64,000 bases of DNA from Prochilodus magdalenae (Eukaryota; Chordata; Actinopteri; Characiformes; Prochilodontidae). The position numbers and the translations under genes were made by a program. The notes beneath the pieces are model-generated. The model was given only the letters and a program-made list of their open reading frames with translations, made no database searches and was not told where the DNA came from. Of the stretch, positions 23,591-34,672 are shown piece after piece (within the stretch, counting starts at the first letter, position 1; each line of letters starts with the position of its first letter). The stretch lies in contig JAMWET010000549.1 of assembly GCA_024036415.1 (NCBI GenBank), positions 62,001 to 126,000 on the forward strand. The letters are read 5' to 3'.

Positions 23591-24266
23591 CTCAGCAGTG
23601 CTCCTCTTTATCAGGCCTGAATGATTAATCGCTCCTCACAAATGGTGAACACATGCTGAGCCTGAGTCTGTTCTGAATCACTTCTGCTCCAGCGTAACTC
23701 ATGTCATCGCTCCCCCACACTGGAGTGAGGAGCATGGTGTCTGAGTGAGTTCATGATTTCACTGCCTCCTTCTGCCGTCCTCCTCATATCGATACGGCCT
23801 CCAGGATCCGAAGAAGCCGGCGCTGGAGGAGCCCATTTCAGGATCAGCTGACAGGAACACTGATAGCGTGTTGCACAGAGACATTTTAGAGGAGGAGGAA
23901 GCCTACTGGATGCCATGAAACCCAGAGAGTGGAGCGGAGAGAGGAGTGGAGAGTGGAGCGGAGAGGGAGCGGAGAGAGTAGTGGACAGTGGAGCGTAGAG
24001 GGAGTGTAATGAAGTCTGTCGGCGTCTGGGAGCGGTTAAAGGCTCCATACTGTGGGTCTAAGTCCGTTAGCGGCGGCTCTTCATCATTAATAGCTATGGG
24101 ATATTGTTAAGGTCTGCTGTACGCTCGGTTTGCCCTGTACGGAGGGAGTCGAGGCTGCGCCTCTGCTTCAGAGAAGTGACAGAAACTGCAGAAGCATGAT
24201 TGAAGCATCAGGCTGCAGTATTGCTGGACTGTGGATGCGGTTCTCTGCCTCTATATAAGCTCTCTC
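23591..24266. other. Unique sequence with a short GGAGCGGAGAG repeat
   Basis: 23925-24000 contains several GTGGAGCGGAGAGGGAGCGG-like units. The minus-strand frame 23704-24048 reads through them. No gene recognised. Confidence 0.45.
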
Positions 24267-24965
24267 CTTGTGTGTTTAAGGTGGTAGTACCTTCAGGCTC
24301 CTGCAGGTGGCGCTGCACAAGGAAGATGGGGCTATTAATTGTCTCTATTAAGATGGGGCTATTAATTGTCTCTCCCTCCGGTCCCCTGAGGCTTCCCTGT
24401 TACCTGGCCCTGACCAGCGGACTACCTGCCCAGCCTATCGCTGATGAAGGACTAACCAGGCGTTCCCGCTGCTGACTCATTTTCCCACTATGGCTCCCTG
24501 AATGCTTCGAGACATCCTTTATAAACATCAGTTATAAACAGTGTTATAACAATAAATCTGATTTGATTTGATAAACCCCTGTGGGGTGTGAGTGATGGGA
24601 TCCATAGATTGGAAGAGGTGCTACAGTGCAGGGAGTGTCTCGTTCCATGTGTGGAAAATGGCTCCAGAGCAGATGTTAATGATTGGCTAAAAGGAGGGAC
24701 TGCATGTGGGCGTGGCCAAAGACCATAGTGTGAGGAAGTAGCTGAATCTGCAGGTGTGTGGAAGCGTACGGTCATACGGGTCTACCAGCAGTGGATACAA
24801 TCCCAGCCTACAGGGAATTCTCCTCGGAACTGTGCCAGGGAAGGCCTCCACCACATCTGGACCAGCTGACCAGTTCTCTGGTGTGAGAGTGTCTGAACAC
24901 TGATGTAGCTACATCCAGAACCTCGTTCAGTACATGCCTGATCCAGTCCCAGGTGGTGCTGGTGG
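24267..24965 (+). repeat. Interspersed repeat family B, copy 3, interrupted by an insertion
   Basis: Starts GTGTGTTTAAGGTGGTAGTA (24267) and runs to GATCCAGTCCCAGGTGG. It is interrupted after GATGGGGCTAT (24335) and resumes at AAACCCCTGTGGGGTG (24573), where copies 1 and 2 read straight through GCTATAAATCCCTGTGGGG. It retains GTGTGTGGAAGCGTACGGTC, which is missing from copy 1. Confidence 0.85.
24336..24572 (+). mobile_element. Retroelement fragment inserted into repeat B copy 3
   Basis: Roughly 237 bp that are absent from the other B copies. The 3' end is AATAAATCTGATTTGATTTG, a short A/T-rich pentanucleotide tail (TTTGA)n typical of fish non-LTR or SINE tails. At its 5' side AAGATGGGGCTATTAATTGT is duplicated 28 bp apart, a duplication that includes host repeat sequence. 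It postdates this copy of repeat B. Confidence 0.55.
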
Positions 24966-26079
24966 AGGGAGGTATGGAGTCACACAGGGTCCTTGTGGTC
25001 TTGGTAAGCTATGGAAATGTGTAGTTGGTGCTAATGTGTGTTGGTGTGGGGCTGGTTAGGGTGGTGCTGGTGTGGCTGGCTGTTCAGCAGCCCTGGCCAG
25101 TGATCCTCACGGCTGCTGTGTGTGAAGCGGGATTGGTGTCCTGATGAACGGCATTACCTCAAATTCAAAGATGGAGGCTGGAGGCGGCATGCACTGGCGA
25201 GGTTTAAGGCTCCAGTGGGCATGTGGAAGTGGAAAGCGGTCGAGGAAGAACTGCTGTTGCTCTCAGTGGTAGTGCACAACCAATGACGGCACAACCTGAG
25301 AGGACTTCCACTGTGCACCCAGGAACTCAGGAACGCTGGTAGGAGCACAGCACCGGTACCAAAGGCACAAACACGGAACAGGTGCTAGTCCAGTTTCTCG
25401 TCATTTCAGTTTCTTGTCCCTCCTGGCTGCTCTTTCTCTGCGGGACATCAGTCTTCCCAGGTGTGCTCATGTTACTCTGCTGTTGGTGTAAGAAGTGGGA
25501 TGAGCAGCAAAGAGGAGGCAGCGTGGCAGTCGAGGCTGTGAACGAGGCAGGGCAGGAAGGCCCAGCGCTGACTCTTGTTGGTCCGGACTCTACCCTGTTT
25601 GTACCTGCTAGGACACATACTCTGGCTGAACACTACGCACTCCAGGGAGGCGCTGGAGAAGACTGGAGATGTAGAGGCGTGCTCTGTTGGAGTAGTGCTG
25701 GGTGGAGGATCTTTCCTTTGAAGTCGAATGCTTCCAGCGCCTTCCTGCTCCGCGCTGATCCCTCAGTATATCGTTTCAGCAAAACGAGACGGTACACAGT
25801 CCTAACACCTTTACAGCGTTTAGGAGATGCTCTAGAGTCAGCGTGTGTATCCTAGCTAGTACACAGAGCTAGAACACCTCCCTTCAGCTCACATACTGGG
25901 CCAGTGCTGATACCCAGGGAGTTACACCCAGCAGAACAGCGCCACCTAGCCTGAGCTAGTATCTGGGGAGAGCATACTGAGCTAACATACGTGCTGTACA
26001 GAGCCTTCCAGTACAAACTTATATTAGAGCTCACAGTGCTTAGTGTGGTCTCCAGTCTGCGTTTATAGACCCTGAGAGA
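24966..26079. other. Unique sequence, one weak exon-like spot
   Basis: No gene supported. At 25425-25458 a pyrimidine-rich stretch ends in TCTTCCCAG followed by an open frame with a hydrophobic, Cys-rich start (VLMLLCCWCKKW). It resembles a splice acceptor and a membrane segment, but no homolog comes to mind and there is no matching exon nearby. Confidence 0.3.
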
Positions 26080-26395
26080 GTCAGCTGGTCATCCCACTCT
26101 CTGGGCTCCAGGACAGAGAAGAGTCTGGACGCTTGGCCTCCCTGTATCCTGAAGGATGGGGGTTCAGGCTGAGCTGGTCCGTTCCTGGCTCTGTAGGGAT
26201 CAGAGATTTACAGGAACCCAGTGGAAGGAGCACAGCAGTGGCGTGACGTGACTGACCCTGGGAAGACTGGAGACGAGCCGAGCTGCTGCATCCTGGATCA
26301 GTTAGGAGGGTCCGATGTCCACGGAGGAAGACCACCCAGTAGTGAGTTGGAATAGTCAAGCCCTGAAACGACAGGAGACTGGATCATCACTCCAC
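26080..26395 (-). mobile_element. LINE reverse-transcriptase fragment, antisense
   Basis: On the minus strand just left of the array, a frame reads SPVVSGLDYSNSLLGGLP, parallel to SLVISRLDYCNSLLAGLP in the L2-type fragment at 47940-48660. The rest, toward 26080, has the texture of an element 3' region but no second copy in the window. The ~20-bp array starts at the interrupted end of this fragment. Confidence 0.5.
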
Positions 26396-28015
26396 CTAAA
26401 ACACTCAACACTCCTCCTAAACCACTCAACACTTCTCCTAAACACTCTACACACCACCTAAAACACTCAACACTCCTCCTAAACACTCTACACTCCACCT
26501 AAACCACTCAACACTTCTCCTAAACACTCTACACTCCACCTAAACCACTCAACACTTCTCCTAAACACTCTACACTCCACCTAAACCACTCAACACTTCT
26601 CCTAAACACTCTACACTCTACCTAAACACTCTACACTCCTCCTAAACACTCAACTCCTCCTAAACCACTTAACACTTCTCCTAAACACTCAACACTCCTC
26701 CTAAACCACTCAACACTTCTCCTAAACACTCTACACACCACCTAAACACTCTACACACCACCTAAAACACTCAACACTCCTGCTAAACACTCTACACACC
26801 ACCTAAACCAATCAACACTCCTGCTAAACACTCTACACTCCACCTAAACCACTCAACACTCCTCCTAAACACTCAACACTCCACCTAAACCACTCAACAC
26901 TTCTCCTTAACACTCTACACACCACCTAAAACACTCAACACTCCTGCTAAACACTTTATACTCCACCTAAAACACTCAACACATCTCCTAAACACTCTAC
27001 ACTCCACCTAAACACTCAACACATCTCCTAAACCACTCAACACTCCTTCTAAACCACTCAACACTCCACCTAAACCACTCAACACTTCTCCTAAACACTC
27101 TACACTCCACCTAAACCACTCAACACTTCTCCTAAACACTCAACACTCCACCTAAACCACTCAACACTTCTCCTAAACACTCTACACACCACCTAAAACA
27201 CTCAACACTTCTCCTAAACACTCTACACACCACCTAAAACACTCAACACTTCTCCTAAACACTCTACACACCACCTAAAACACTCAACACTTCTCCTAAA
27301 CCACTCAACACTTCTCCTAAACACTCTACACACCACCTAAAACACTCAACACTTCTCCTAAACACTTTACACACCACCTAAAACACTCAACACTCCTGCT
27401 AAACACTTTATACTCCACCTAAACCACTCAACACTCCTCCTAAACCACTCAACACTTCTCCTAAACCACTCAACACTTCTCCTAAACACTCTACACACCA
27501 CCTAAAACACTCAACACTTCTCCTAAACACTCAACACTCCACCTAAACCACTCAACACTTCTCCTTAACACTCTACACACCACCTAAAACACTCAACACT
27601 TCTCCTAAACACTCTACACACCACCTAAAACACTCAACACTCCTGTTAAACACTTTATACTCCACCTAAACCACTCAACACTCCTCCTAAACCACTCAAC
27701 ACTTCTCCTAAACCACTCAACACTTCTCCTAAACCACTCAACACTTCTCCTAAACACTCTACACACCACCTAAAACACTCAACACTCCTGCTAAACACTT
27801 TATACTCCACCTAAAACACTCAACACATCTCCTAAACACTCTACACTCCACCTAAACACTCAACACATCTCCTAAACCACTCAACACTTCTCCTAAACCA
27901 CTCAACACTTCTCCTAAACACTCTACACACCACCTAAAACACTCAACACTTCTCCTAAACACTCAACACACCTCCTAAACACTCAACCTTCCTTCTAAAC
28001 CACTCGACACTCCCA
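26396..28015. repeat. 1.6-kb minisatellite of ~20-bp units (CACTCAACACTTCTCCTAAA)
   Basis: About 80 units alternating two main types: CCACTCAACACTTCTCCTAAA and CACTCTACACTCCACCTAAA (or CACTCTACACACCACCTAAA). This gives a ~41-bp dimer period and some larger repeated blocks, such as the CCTGCTAAACACTTTATACT variant at 26943, 27394, 27649 (with GTTAAAC) and 27787. The plus strand is nearly free of G. The unit is close to the reverse complement of the 22-bp array at 20775-21115. Confidence 0.95.
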
Positions 28016-28195
28016 CTCTCTAGCAGACTATTGTGGTGGTCTTCTATCTAACTGCTCTTATTAATTATAATCTCTGATCCTCTCTGTGTTTATTTTGGAC
28101 CCCAGGTCCACCTGACAAGGATGGGTTCCCATTTTGAGTCTTGGTTCCTCTTGAGGGTTCTGGACCCGGATCCTCTGTAAAGCTAAGGCATGAAT
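28016..28195 (+). mobile_element. Second copy of the retroelement 3'-tail fragment
   Basis: TTGGTTCCTCTTGAGGGTTC, TGGACCCGGATCCTCTGTAA and AGCTAAGG match the 16150-16440 fragment in order and orientation. Decayed and short; boundaries uncertain. Confidence 0.45.
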
Positions 28196-28717
28196 ACTAA
28201 TGATCTTGACCTTACTCCTCTATCTGATCTCAGAAACGCCACCTGAACCACACGACTGCTACTGTATCTCCAGCCCGTTTCTCCTTCTCGTGTCCTGCAA
28301 GCTGTGCAGCCCGTTCCACATAATAAAACAGTGGTCACATGTAGCTGTGAAGCTGGCCTTTAAGAAAATCAGATTCCGCTCCCAGCTCGTCCTCATCCTG
28401 GCCTCTAATCTTCAAAACAAAGTCTCCCTCTGGCCCCGGAGACCGGTTCATTCCCCTAGCGGCTGGCGGCGGCCTGTTTCCCACAGAGAGCCCGACATCA
28501 TCCTGCCCTTGACATTTCAGAAAGCTGAAGCAATCTCAGCGCTCTGCTGGAGAGTGGACGGGAGTGGACGGAGGTTAGTGGACCGATCCCTCTGTGCTGC
28601 GGTTCTGGTGTTCTTATCCGCTGTAATTGTGCGGATCATCTCCGACTCATTCGTCCTTCATCCCTGCAGCGAAGTACAGCTACTGAAATCAGCTCAACAT
28701 GCTCTATGATGTTCATA
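28196..28717. other. Unique sequence, open frame without recognisable domain
   Basis: A 169-codon frame spans 28200-28709. It shows no domain, no repeat and no splice structure. Complexity is high, so 28250-28560 might be conserved non-coding sequence. I do not call a gene. Confidence 0.35.
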
Positions 28718-29367
28718 CGACCCACACGCTCATTCTGACAAACTGCAATACACTACAGGAAGTGTAGGGGGCGATACGACCCACACAGTCATTCTGACAG
28801 ACTGTAATACACTACAGGAAGCGTAGGGGGCGATACGACCCACACAGTCATTCTGACAGACTGTAATACACTACAGGAAGCGTAGGGGGCGATACGACCC
28901 ACACGCTCATTCTGACAGACTGTAATACACTACAGGAAGCGTAGGGGGCGATACGACCCACACGCTCATTCTGACAGACTGTAATACACTACAGGAAGCG
29001 TAGGGGGCGGTACGACCCACACGCTCATTCTGACAGACCGTAATACGCTACAGGAAGCGTAGGGGGCGATACGACCCACACGCTCATTCTGACAGACCGT
29101 AATACGCTACAGGAAGCGTAGGGGGCGATACGACCCGCACGCTCATTCTGACAGACCGTAATACGCTACAGGAAGCGTAGGGGGCGATACGACCCACAAG
29201 CTCATTCTGACAGACCGTAATACGCTACAGGAAGCGTAGGGGGCGATACGACCCGCACGCTCATTCTGACACACTGTAATACGCTACAGGAAGCGTAGGG
29301 GACGATACGACCCACACGCTCATTCTGACAGACTGTAATACGCTACAGGAAGCGTAGGGGGCGATAT
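28718..29367 (+). repeat. 59-bp minisatellite, 11 copies, each with a hairpin
   Basis: Units begin CGACCCACACGCTCATTCTG and include ACAGGAAGCGTAGGGGGCGA. Starts at 28718 and 28777 give the 59-bp period, and the last unit ends in GGGGGCGATATGG. Inside each unit is an inverted repeat: TACACT/AGTGTA in copy 1, TACACT/AGCGTA in copies 2-5 and TACGCT/AGCGTA in copies 6-11, around the loop ACAGGA. Confidence 0.96.
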
Positions 29368-29384
29368 GGCCTGACTGTGTGTTG

Positions 29385-30585
29385 ACTGACTAATTGTCTG
29401 TCTGTCAGTCTGACTGTCTTTGTATCTATCTGACTGTCTGTCTGACTGGATGCCTGTCTTTCAGTCCACCTGACTGTCGATGTGTGTGTTGACTGTTTGT
29501 CTGACTGTATGACTGGACATCTGTCTATCTGACTGTCTGTATGACTAAGTGCCTGTGTGTCTATATGACTTTCTATCCACCTGTCTCTCTCTGTCTGTCT
29601 GCCTGCCTGTTTGTCTGTCTATCTGTCCGACTGTATCTCTTTCCGTCTGTCGTCCGTTGGCATGTCTCTCTATCCTTCTGTCTGTCTGACTAAGTGTCTG
29701 TCTGTCTATCTGACAATCTGTTCACCTGTCTCTCTATCTGTCTGTCGCTCTGTCCATCTACCTGTCTCTCTGTCTGTCTGTCTCTCTGTCCGCCCGCCTG
29801 TCTCTCTGTCCGTCCGTCTGTCGCTCTGTCTCTCTGTACGTCTGCCTGTCTCTCTGTCTGTCCGTCCGCCTGTCTCTCTGTCTGTCTGTCTCTCTGTCTG
29901 TCTGTCGCTCTGTCCATCTGCCTGTCTCTCTGTCTGTCCGTCCGCCTCTCTCTCTGTCTGTCTGTCTCTCTGTCTGTCTGTCGCTCTGTCCATCCGCCTG
30001 TCACTCTGTCTGTCTGTCTCTCTGTCCGCCCGCCTGTCTCTGTCTGTCCGTCCGTCTGTCTCTCTGTCTGTCTGCCTGTCTCTGTCTGTCCGTCTCTCTG
30101 TCTGTCTGTCGCTCTGTCCATCTGTCTGTCTCTCTGTCTGTCCGTCCGCCTGTCTCTCTGTCTGTCTGTCTCTCTGTCTGTCTGTCGCTCTGTCCATCCG
30201 CCTGTCTCTCTGTCTGTCTGTCTCTCTGTCCGCCCGCCTGTCTCTGTCTGTCCGTCCGTCTGTCTCTCTGTCTGTCTGCCTGTCTCTGTCTGTCCGTCCG
30301 TCTGTCTCTCTGTCCGTCCGCCTGTCTCTCTGTCTGTCTGTCTCTCTGTCCATCCGTCTGTTGCTCTGTCTCTCTGTCTGTCTGCCTGTCTCTCTGTCTG
30401 TCTCTCTGTCCGCCTGCCTGTTTCTCTGTCTGTCTGTCTGTCTCTCTGTCCGTCCGTCTGTCGATTTGTCCATCCGCCTGTCTCTCTGCCTGTGTGTCTC
30501 TCTGTCCGCCTGTCTCACTGTCCGTCTGACTTACTGTCCGTCTGTCTGTCTGTCTGTCTGTCTGTCTTACTTCTAATCGTTTCTT
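29385..30585 (+). repeat. (TGTC)n-type microsatellite, 1.2 kb, with a ~204-bp internal duplication
   Basis: Tetranucleotide-derived CTGTCTGTCTCTCTGTCCGT sequence almost lacking A on the plus strand. A block around CTGTCCATCCGCCTGTC recurs about 204 bp later (29991 and 30195), showing a second level of duplication. The frames of up to 321 codons on both strands (Ser/Leu/Cys/Val or Asp/Arg/Gln/Thr repeats) are artefacts. Confidence 0.96.
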
Positions 30586-31598
30586 CCACACTGTTGTTTC
30601 TGTTTGTGTTTGCAGGATCACTCTGACAGTCCGTATGAACCTCTCTCGTTATTACCGTACGTCATAAACAGGAGATCCTGTTACAGTGAATCCAGAGCTC
30701 CTCCAGCTCCTCTTCACCTCTCACTGACACTGAGTAAACGAATGGACGAGCAGACACGACTCTGGATGGACCTCCTCCTGTAAAGTGCTGGTGGTGGGGT
30801 GTCGTTACAGCAGTGATGATGTCTTGACTGCGTGAAGTGGTTTTAACCAGCTGTGATATTTTATTTCAGCAGGTCAGGATGTTCTGGTGATGAACCCCCA
30901 CCGCCGAGGTGACCTTTCTCTTCTCGGCCCCCTCCTCCGACTCCACTGTCAGGGAGTTCGTGACAGAAATAATATCAGGCGGAACTCTCCGTCAGTCCCG
31001 CTCCTCACAGGCGCTCCCAGAACGAGCGGCTCGGATAAAAATACGTGTAATCTTCCCAATCGGATTAAGGTGCCGTGCCTGGCTGTTGTCGGAGCGGCTG
31101 ACGGCGGTGTAGTGCGCGTGATGGTTGAAGGGATTCGTAATGAACGTGCCAGCGCCTCTCTAATAAAAAATGTCATCTCTGATCGTACGTCGAGTGCCTC
31201 GTAATCCTACCACGCCTGCTTCCTCCTACGACACCGGCGCGCTAATTCAGATCCACTTTGAATTACAGAGCCGCGAACGACTGAAGTACGAGGAGACGCG
31301 GAATGGCCTCCATGCAAATTTAGTTGAAGGGTGGTGATATTTTCTGCTCCTCGTCTTTTGAGGTGGTGGAACTGGGACAGACTTATTTCTGAACATGAAA
31401 AGCTGATGTTCTCCTAGCTGAAGTCTTCTAGCTCGAATGCTAATGCAACCAGACTGGAGCATCTTCAGCAACGCGGCGGCGTCTGCGCACACCATGTGCC
31501 GGTTTAGGAACTGATGAGTGTTCTCTTGTTGACTCTGTAGCTCATTTACACGCCGTATGTCCATCAGGCATGCTCCTCCACTAGCACTTCACCCAGAG
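30586..31598. other. Unique sequence, partly CNE-like
   Basis: 30900-31350 is dense, non-repetitive sequence with AT motifs in GC context (for example GACAGAAATAATATCAGG, TCCCAATCGGATTAAGGTGC, CTCTAATAAAAAATGTCATC, ATGCAAATTTAG). Candidate regulatory DNA. The overlapping frames at 30887-31204 (+), 30909-31112 (+), 30949-31176 (-) and 31247-31564 (-) have no domain. Confidence 0.35.
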
Positions 31599-32301
31599 AG
31601 ACTCGGTGTGTGGGTTTGACGCTCAGCCTCACATGTGACGTAAGCAGGGACAGGTCTTATCTCTGTACCTGACTGACCCAACACCACCATTACAGATCTC
31701 CAGAGAGCAGTGGTGTCCTCCAGGGGTCATCCTGTTAGTGCAGCACCATCGGCAGACGGCTGCACCACGCAGGACTACATGCACACAGACCGTTACCACG
31801 ACTGTCCTTAACACCACGTCACCGTCACCAAACACTGCAGTGGTGTCGTACCAGACTGTCATGGAGTGACTCAGAATGGCAGCGGGTCATCTTCAGTGAC
31901 GAGTCCCGCTTTAGTCTTGGTGGAGACGCCCAACGAATCCGTGTGTGGAGGCACCGTGGTCAGCACCGAGATGAACGGTGTGTAGTCACACGTCCAGAAG
32001 ACCTGGTGTCCCTCCACCTCCACCCCTACCGTACCATCTGCAGGAACTGTGTGAGGATGTTCAGGCTGCATGGGATGGATTATCACAGGACTCCATTAGG
32101 AACCTCTACAGCTCCATACCGAGACGTCTGGCGTGTTGGGTTAGCGAACACGGCGGCCCGACGCCATACTGAGAGACAGACTTCTGTATGTGTAGCTCAA
32201 TAAATATTGATCATATCAGTCTAAATTTATCACCAGTTATTGATCCTGGTCACCTTTATCCTCCTTCCCAACACACCTGCACTCCCACACCTCCTTCTGG
32301 G
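31599..32301 (+). mobile_element. Tc1-like deletion derivative, forward copy
   Basis: Runs from GACTCGGTGTGTGGGTTTGA to CACACCTCCTTCTGGG. The frame starting 31943 region encodes a WQRVIFSDESRFSL-type block holding the first catalytic Asp and a RIRVWRHRGQ segment. After RPEDL the sequence jumps to the Tc1 C-terminus in another frame (AAWDGLSQDSIRNLY and GGPTPY, 31978-32172 frame). The middle of the DDE domain, with the second Asp and the Glu, is gone. The same junction is present in the reverse copy. It cannot encode an active transposase. Confidence 0.85.
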
Positions 32302-33749
32302 AAGACTGTGGGAGGATGTTTAGTCAGAGTCAGGGTGCTGATGCTCAGGGTCAGGGTGTGTTAAGGTCATTTGCAGCGGGTGGTGCTGAGTGAAGGTCCT
32401 CTAAGGTCTCTCTCTCTCCTGCTTCCGCTCTCTGCTCGTGTATATCCAGTCCTGTCTGATTGGCTTTTGATGTGGTTTGAAGTTCGGCAGAAAAAGAGAC
32501 TGTAAATGATTCAAATAAAGTCTTGTGTCTCTTCCCATCTCTCCTCCAGCCAGTGTTTACCCTGTCAGGAGCGCGGAGCTGCGTCGGAGGGCTCTGGCTG
32601 CGTTTGAAGCATATTTAATGGTGTTGTGATTTATTCCTTATGAGAGATCTCAAATGGAGTTTGGTGGTGAGTTACAGCGCAGAGCCCAGAGACTCCTCAG
32701 ACACCTAAAACTGCTTATTCATGGCGCAGTGCTCTCAGAGAGGAGCCGCTTCCTAACGGTTCCTCCGAGACCAGATGTAAACAAAGCCAATGCAGCGGTG
32801 CGGTGTGCTCTGAAACGTACAGAGTCAGAATTCACAGTGGTGGTGAAGGTAACCAGACGTCCCCTCTAAAAGATCCCTCACAGGAAGTTCCTACAGGAGG
32901 TGGTTCTGAATACGCTGCCTGATGTCTGAGACGCTGTTTATGATAGTGTGGAGAAGATCTCAGCCTTAAACTCCATTCATGGTGGAGGGATACATGCTGC
33001 AGGGCGCTGTGAGGTCAAATAGTCCCCCACAGGAACTTAGTATTTCCAGGTTTTCCAGATTTTCATCACCAACATTCCATACACACTCAGAGACACGTGC
33101 AGGTTCACTGGGGGTTTTGATGGACTGCTCGCAGGCCGGCTCTGTGGTCTGACTAGCCTGTTAGTCTGTGCTAGCTCCTTCAGACTGAGCGTAGCTCCGA
33201 ACGGCGTTCCGTGATCCTGTTGGCCTTTTCCCTCACTGTGCAGAGCGGTGTCACACAGACAGCTGTTACTTAGTCACATGGGTTGATTTGAGTTCTAGAG
33301 TAGTTCAGTAGTGCACCTTTAAGAAGTTACATAGCTACATGGTCTCAGGGGGCGTGGTCATGGTAAGCAGGGCCACGCCTCCACAGCGGAAACATCCTGA
33401 ACACTGAATAACTGAGTTCAGTCAGTTGGGCATGTGTTCTCATACAGGTAATGATACTTCAGGATATGAGCGTCTGATCGGCCAATCAGCAGCTCTGTAC
33501 TGGCTTCCAGGTGCGGAGCATGTGGCAGCTGCGTTGAGCTGTACCAGAGCCTGCGTTAATCAGGTTCACAGCGGAGTGCTGTCTGTAATTGAGTTTAATT
33601 GAGAAATCAATTCCATCCACATCCCGCCTGCTCAACACGGATTACTGAACACCTTCACGCTTACTGTAAACAAGCAGCCGGTTAGCGTTACGCGTTATAC
33701 AGGTGGGGAAGGTGAAACGCATTACAACCACACACACAGTAGGAAACAC
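32302..33749. other. Unique sequence, no gene recognised
   Basis: No array or known element. The frame 32654-32869 has no recognisable domain. Confidence 0.4.
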
Positions 33750-34672
33750 ACCACCTCCACCTCCACCTTCACCACCACATCCCCCACCACCACCACCTCC
33801 ACTACATCCCCCACCACCACCACCTTCACCACCACCTCCACCACCACCACAACATCCCCCACCACCTTTACCACATCCCCAACCACCACTGCCTCCACCA
33901 CATTCCACACCACCACCACCTCCACCCCCTCCACCACATCCCCCACCACCACCACCTCCACTACATCCCACACCACCACCACCTTCACTACCACCACCAC
34001 CTCCACCACCACCACATCCCCCACCACCTTCACCACATCCCCAACCACCACTTCCTCCACCACATTCCACACCACCACCACCACCTCCACCTTCACCACC
34101 ACTACCACAACATCCTCCACCACCTCCATCACTTTCACCACCACCACCACATCCCACACCACCACCACCTTCACCACCACCACAACATCCCCCACCACCA
34201 CCACCTCCACCACTTTCTCCACCACCACCACATCCCACACCACCACCACCTCCACCACCTTCATCACCACCACCACCTTCACCACCACCACCACAACATC
34301 CCACACCACCTCCACCATTATTACCACCACCACATCCCGCACCACCACCACCGCCTTTACCACCACCACCACAGCATCCCCCACCACCACATCCCCCAAC
34401 CACCACCTCCACCATCTTCACCACCACCACCTTCACCACCACCACCACATCTCCCACCACCACCACCACCTTCACCACATCCCCAACCACCACCACCTTC
34501 ACCACCACCACCACATCTCCCACCACCACCACCTTCACCACATCCCCAACCACCACCGCCTCCACCACATGCCACACCACCACCACCACATCCCCCACCA
34601 CCACCATATTCACCACCACCACCACCACATCCACCACCACCACCACCACATCCCCCACCACCACCTCCACCA
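33750..34672. repeat. (CCA/CACCAT)n low-complexity tract, 0.92 kb
   Basis: Plus strand made of CCACCACCACCTCCACC, CATCCCCCACCACC and TTCACCACC strings with almost no G. The minus strand is GGTGGTGG/GGGGGATGTGG with many G runs, so quadruplex formation is plausible there. The apparent 346-codon Pro/Thr frame (33703-34743), the 355-codon Gly/Val minus frame and related frames are repeat artefacts. Confidence 0.95.

Noticed and set aside
25425..25700. Possible exon: acceptor-like TCTTCCCAG followed by a hydrophobic Cys-rich frame
   Set aside because: No homolog recognised, no clear donor, and no neighbouring exons. One acceptor-like site is expected by chance in this much sequence.
28200..28709. 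169-codon open frame starting with a hydrophobic segment
   Set aside because: No domain or homolog recognised. A frame this long is possible by chance in 64 kb, especially in GC-rich DNA.
29611..30626. Open frames of over 300 codons (Ser/Leu/Cys/Val-rich, and Asp/Arg/Gln/Thr-rich on the other strand)
   Set aside because: They read through the (TGTC)-type repeat, which lacks stop codons in several frames. Residues repeat with the DNA and there is no domain.
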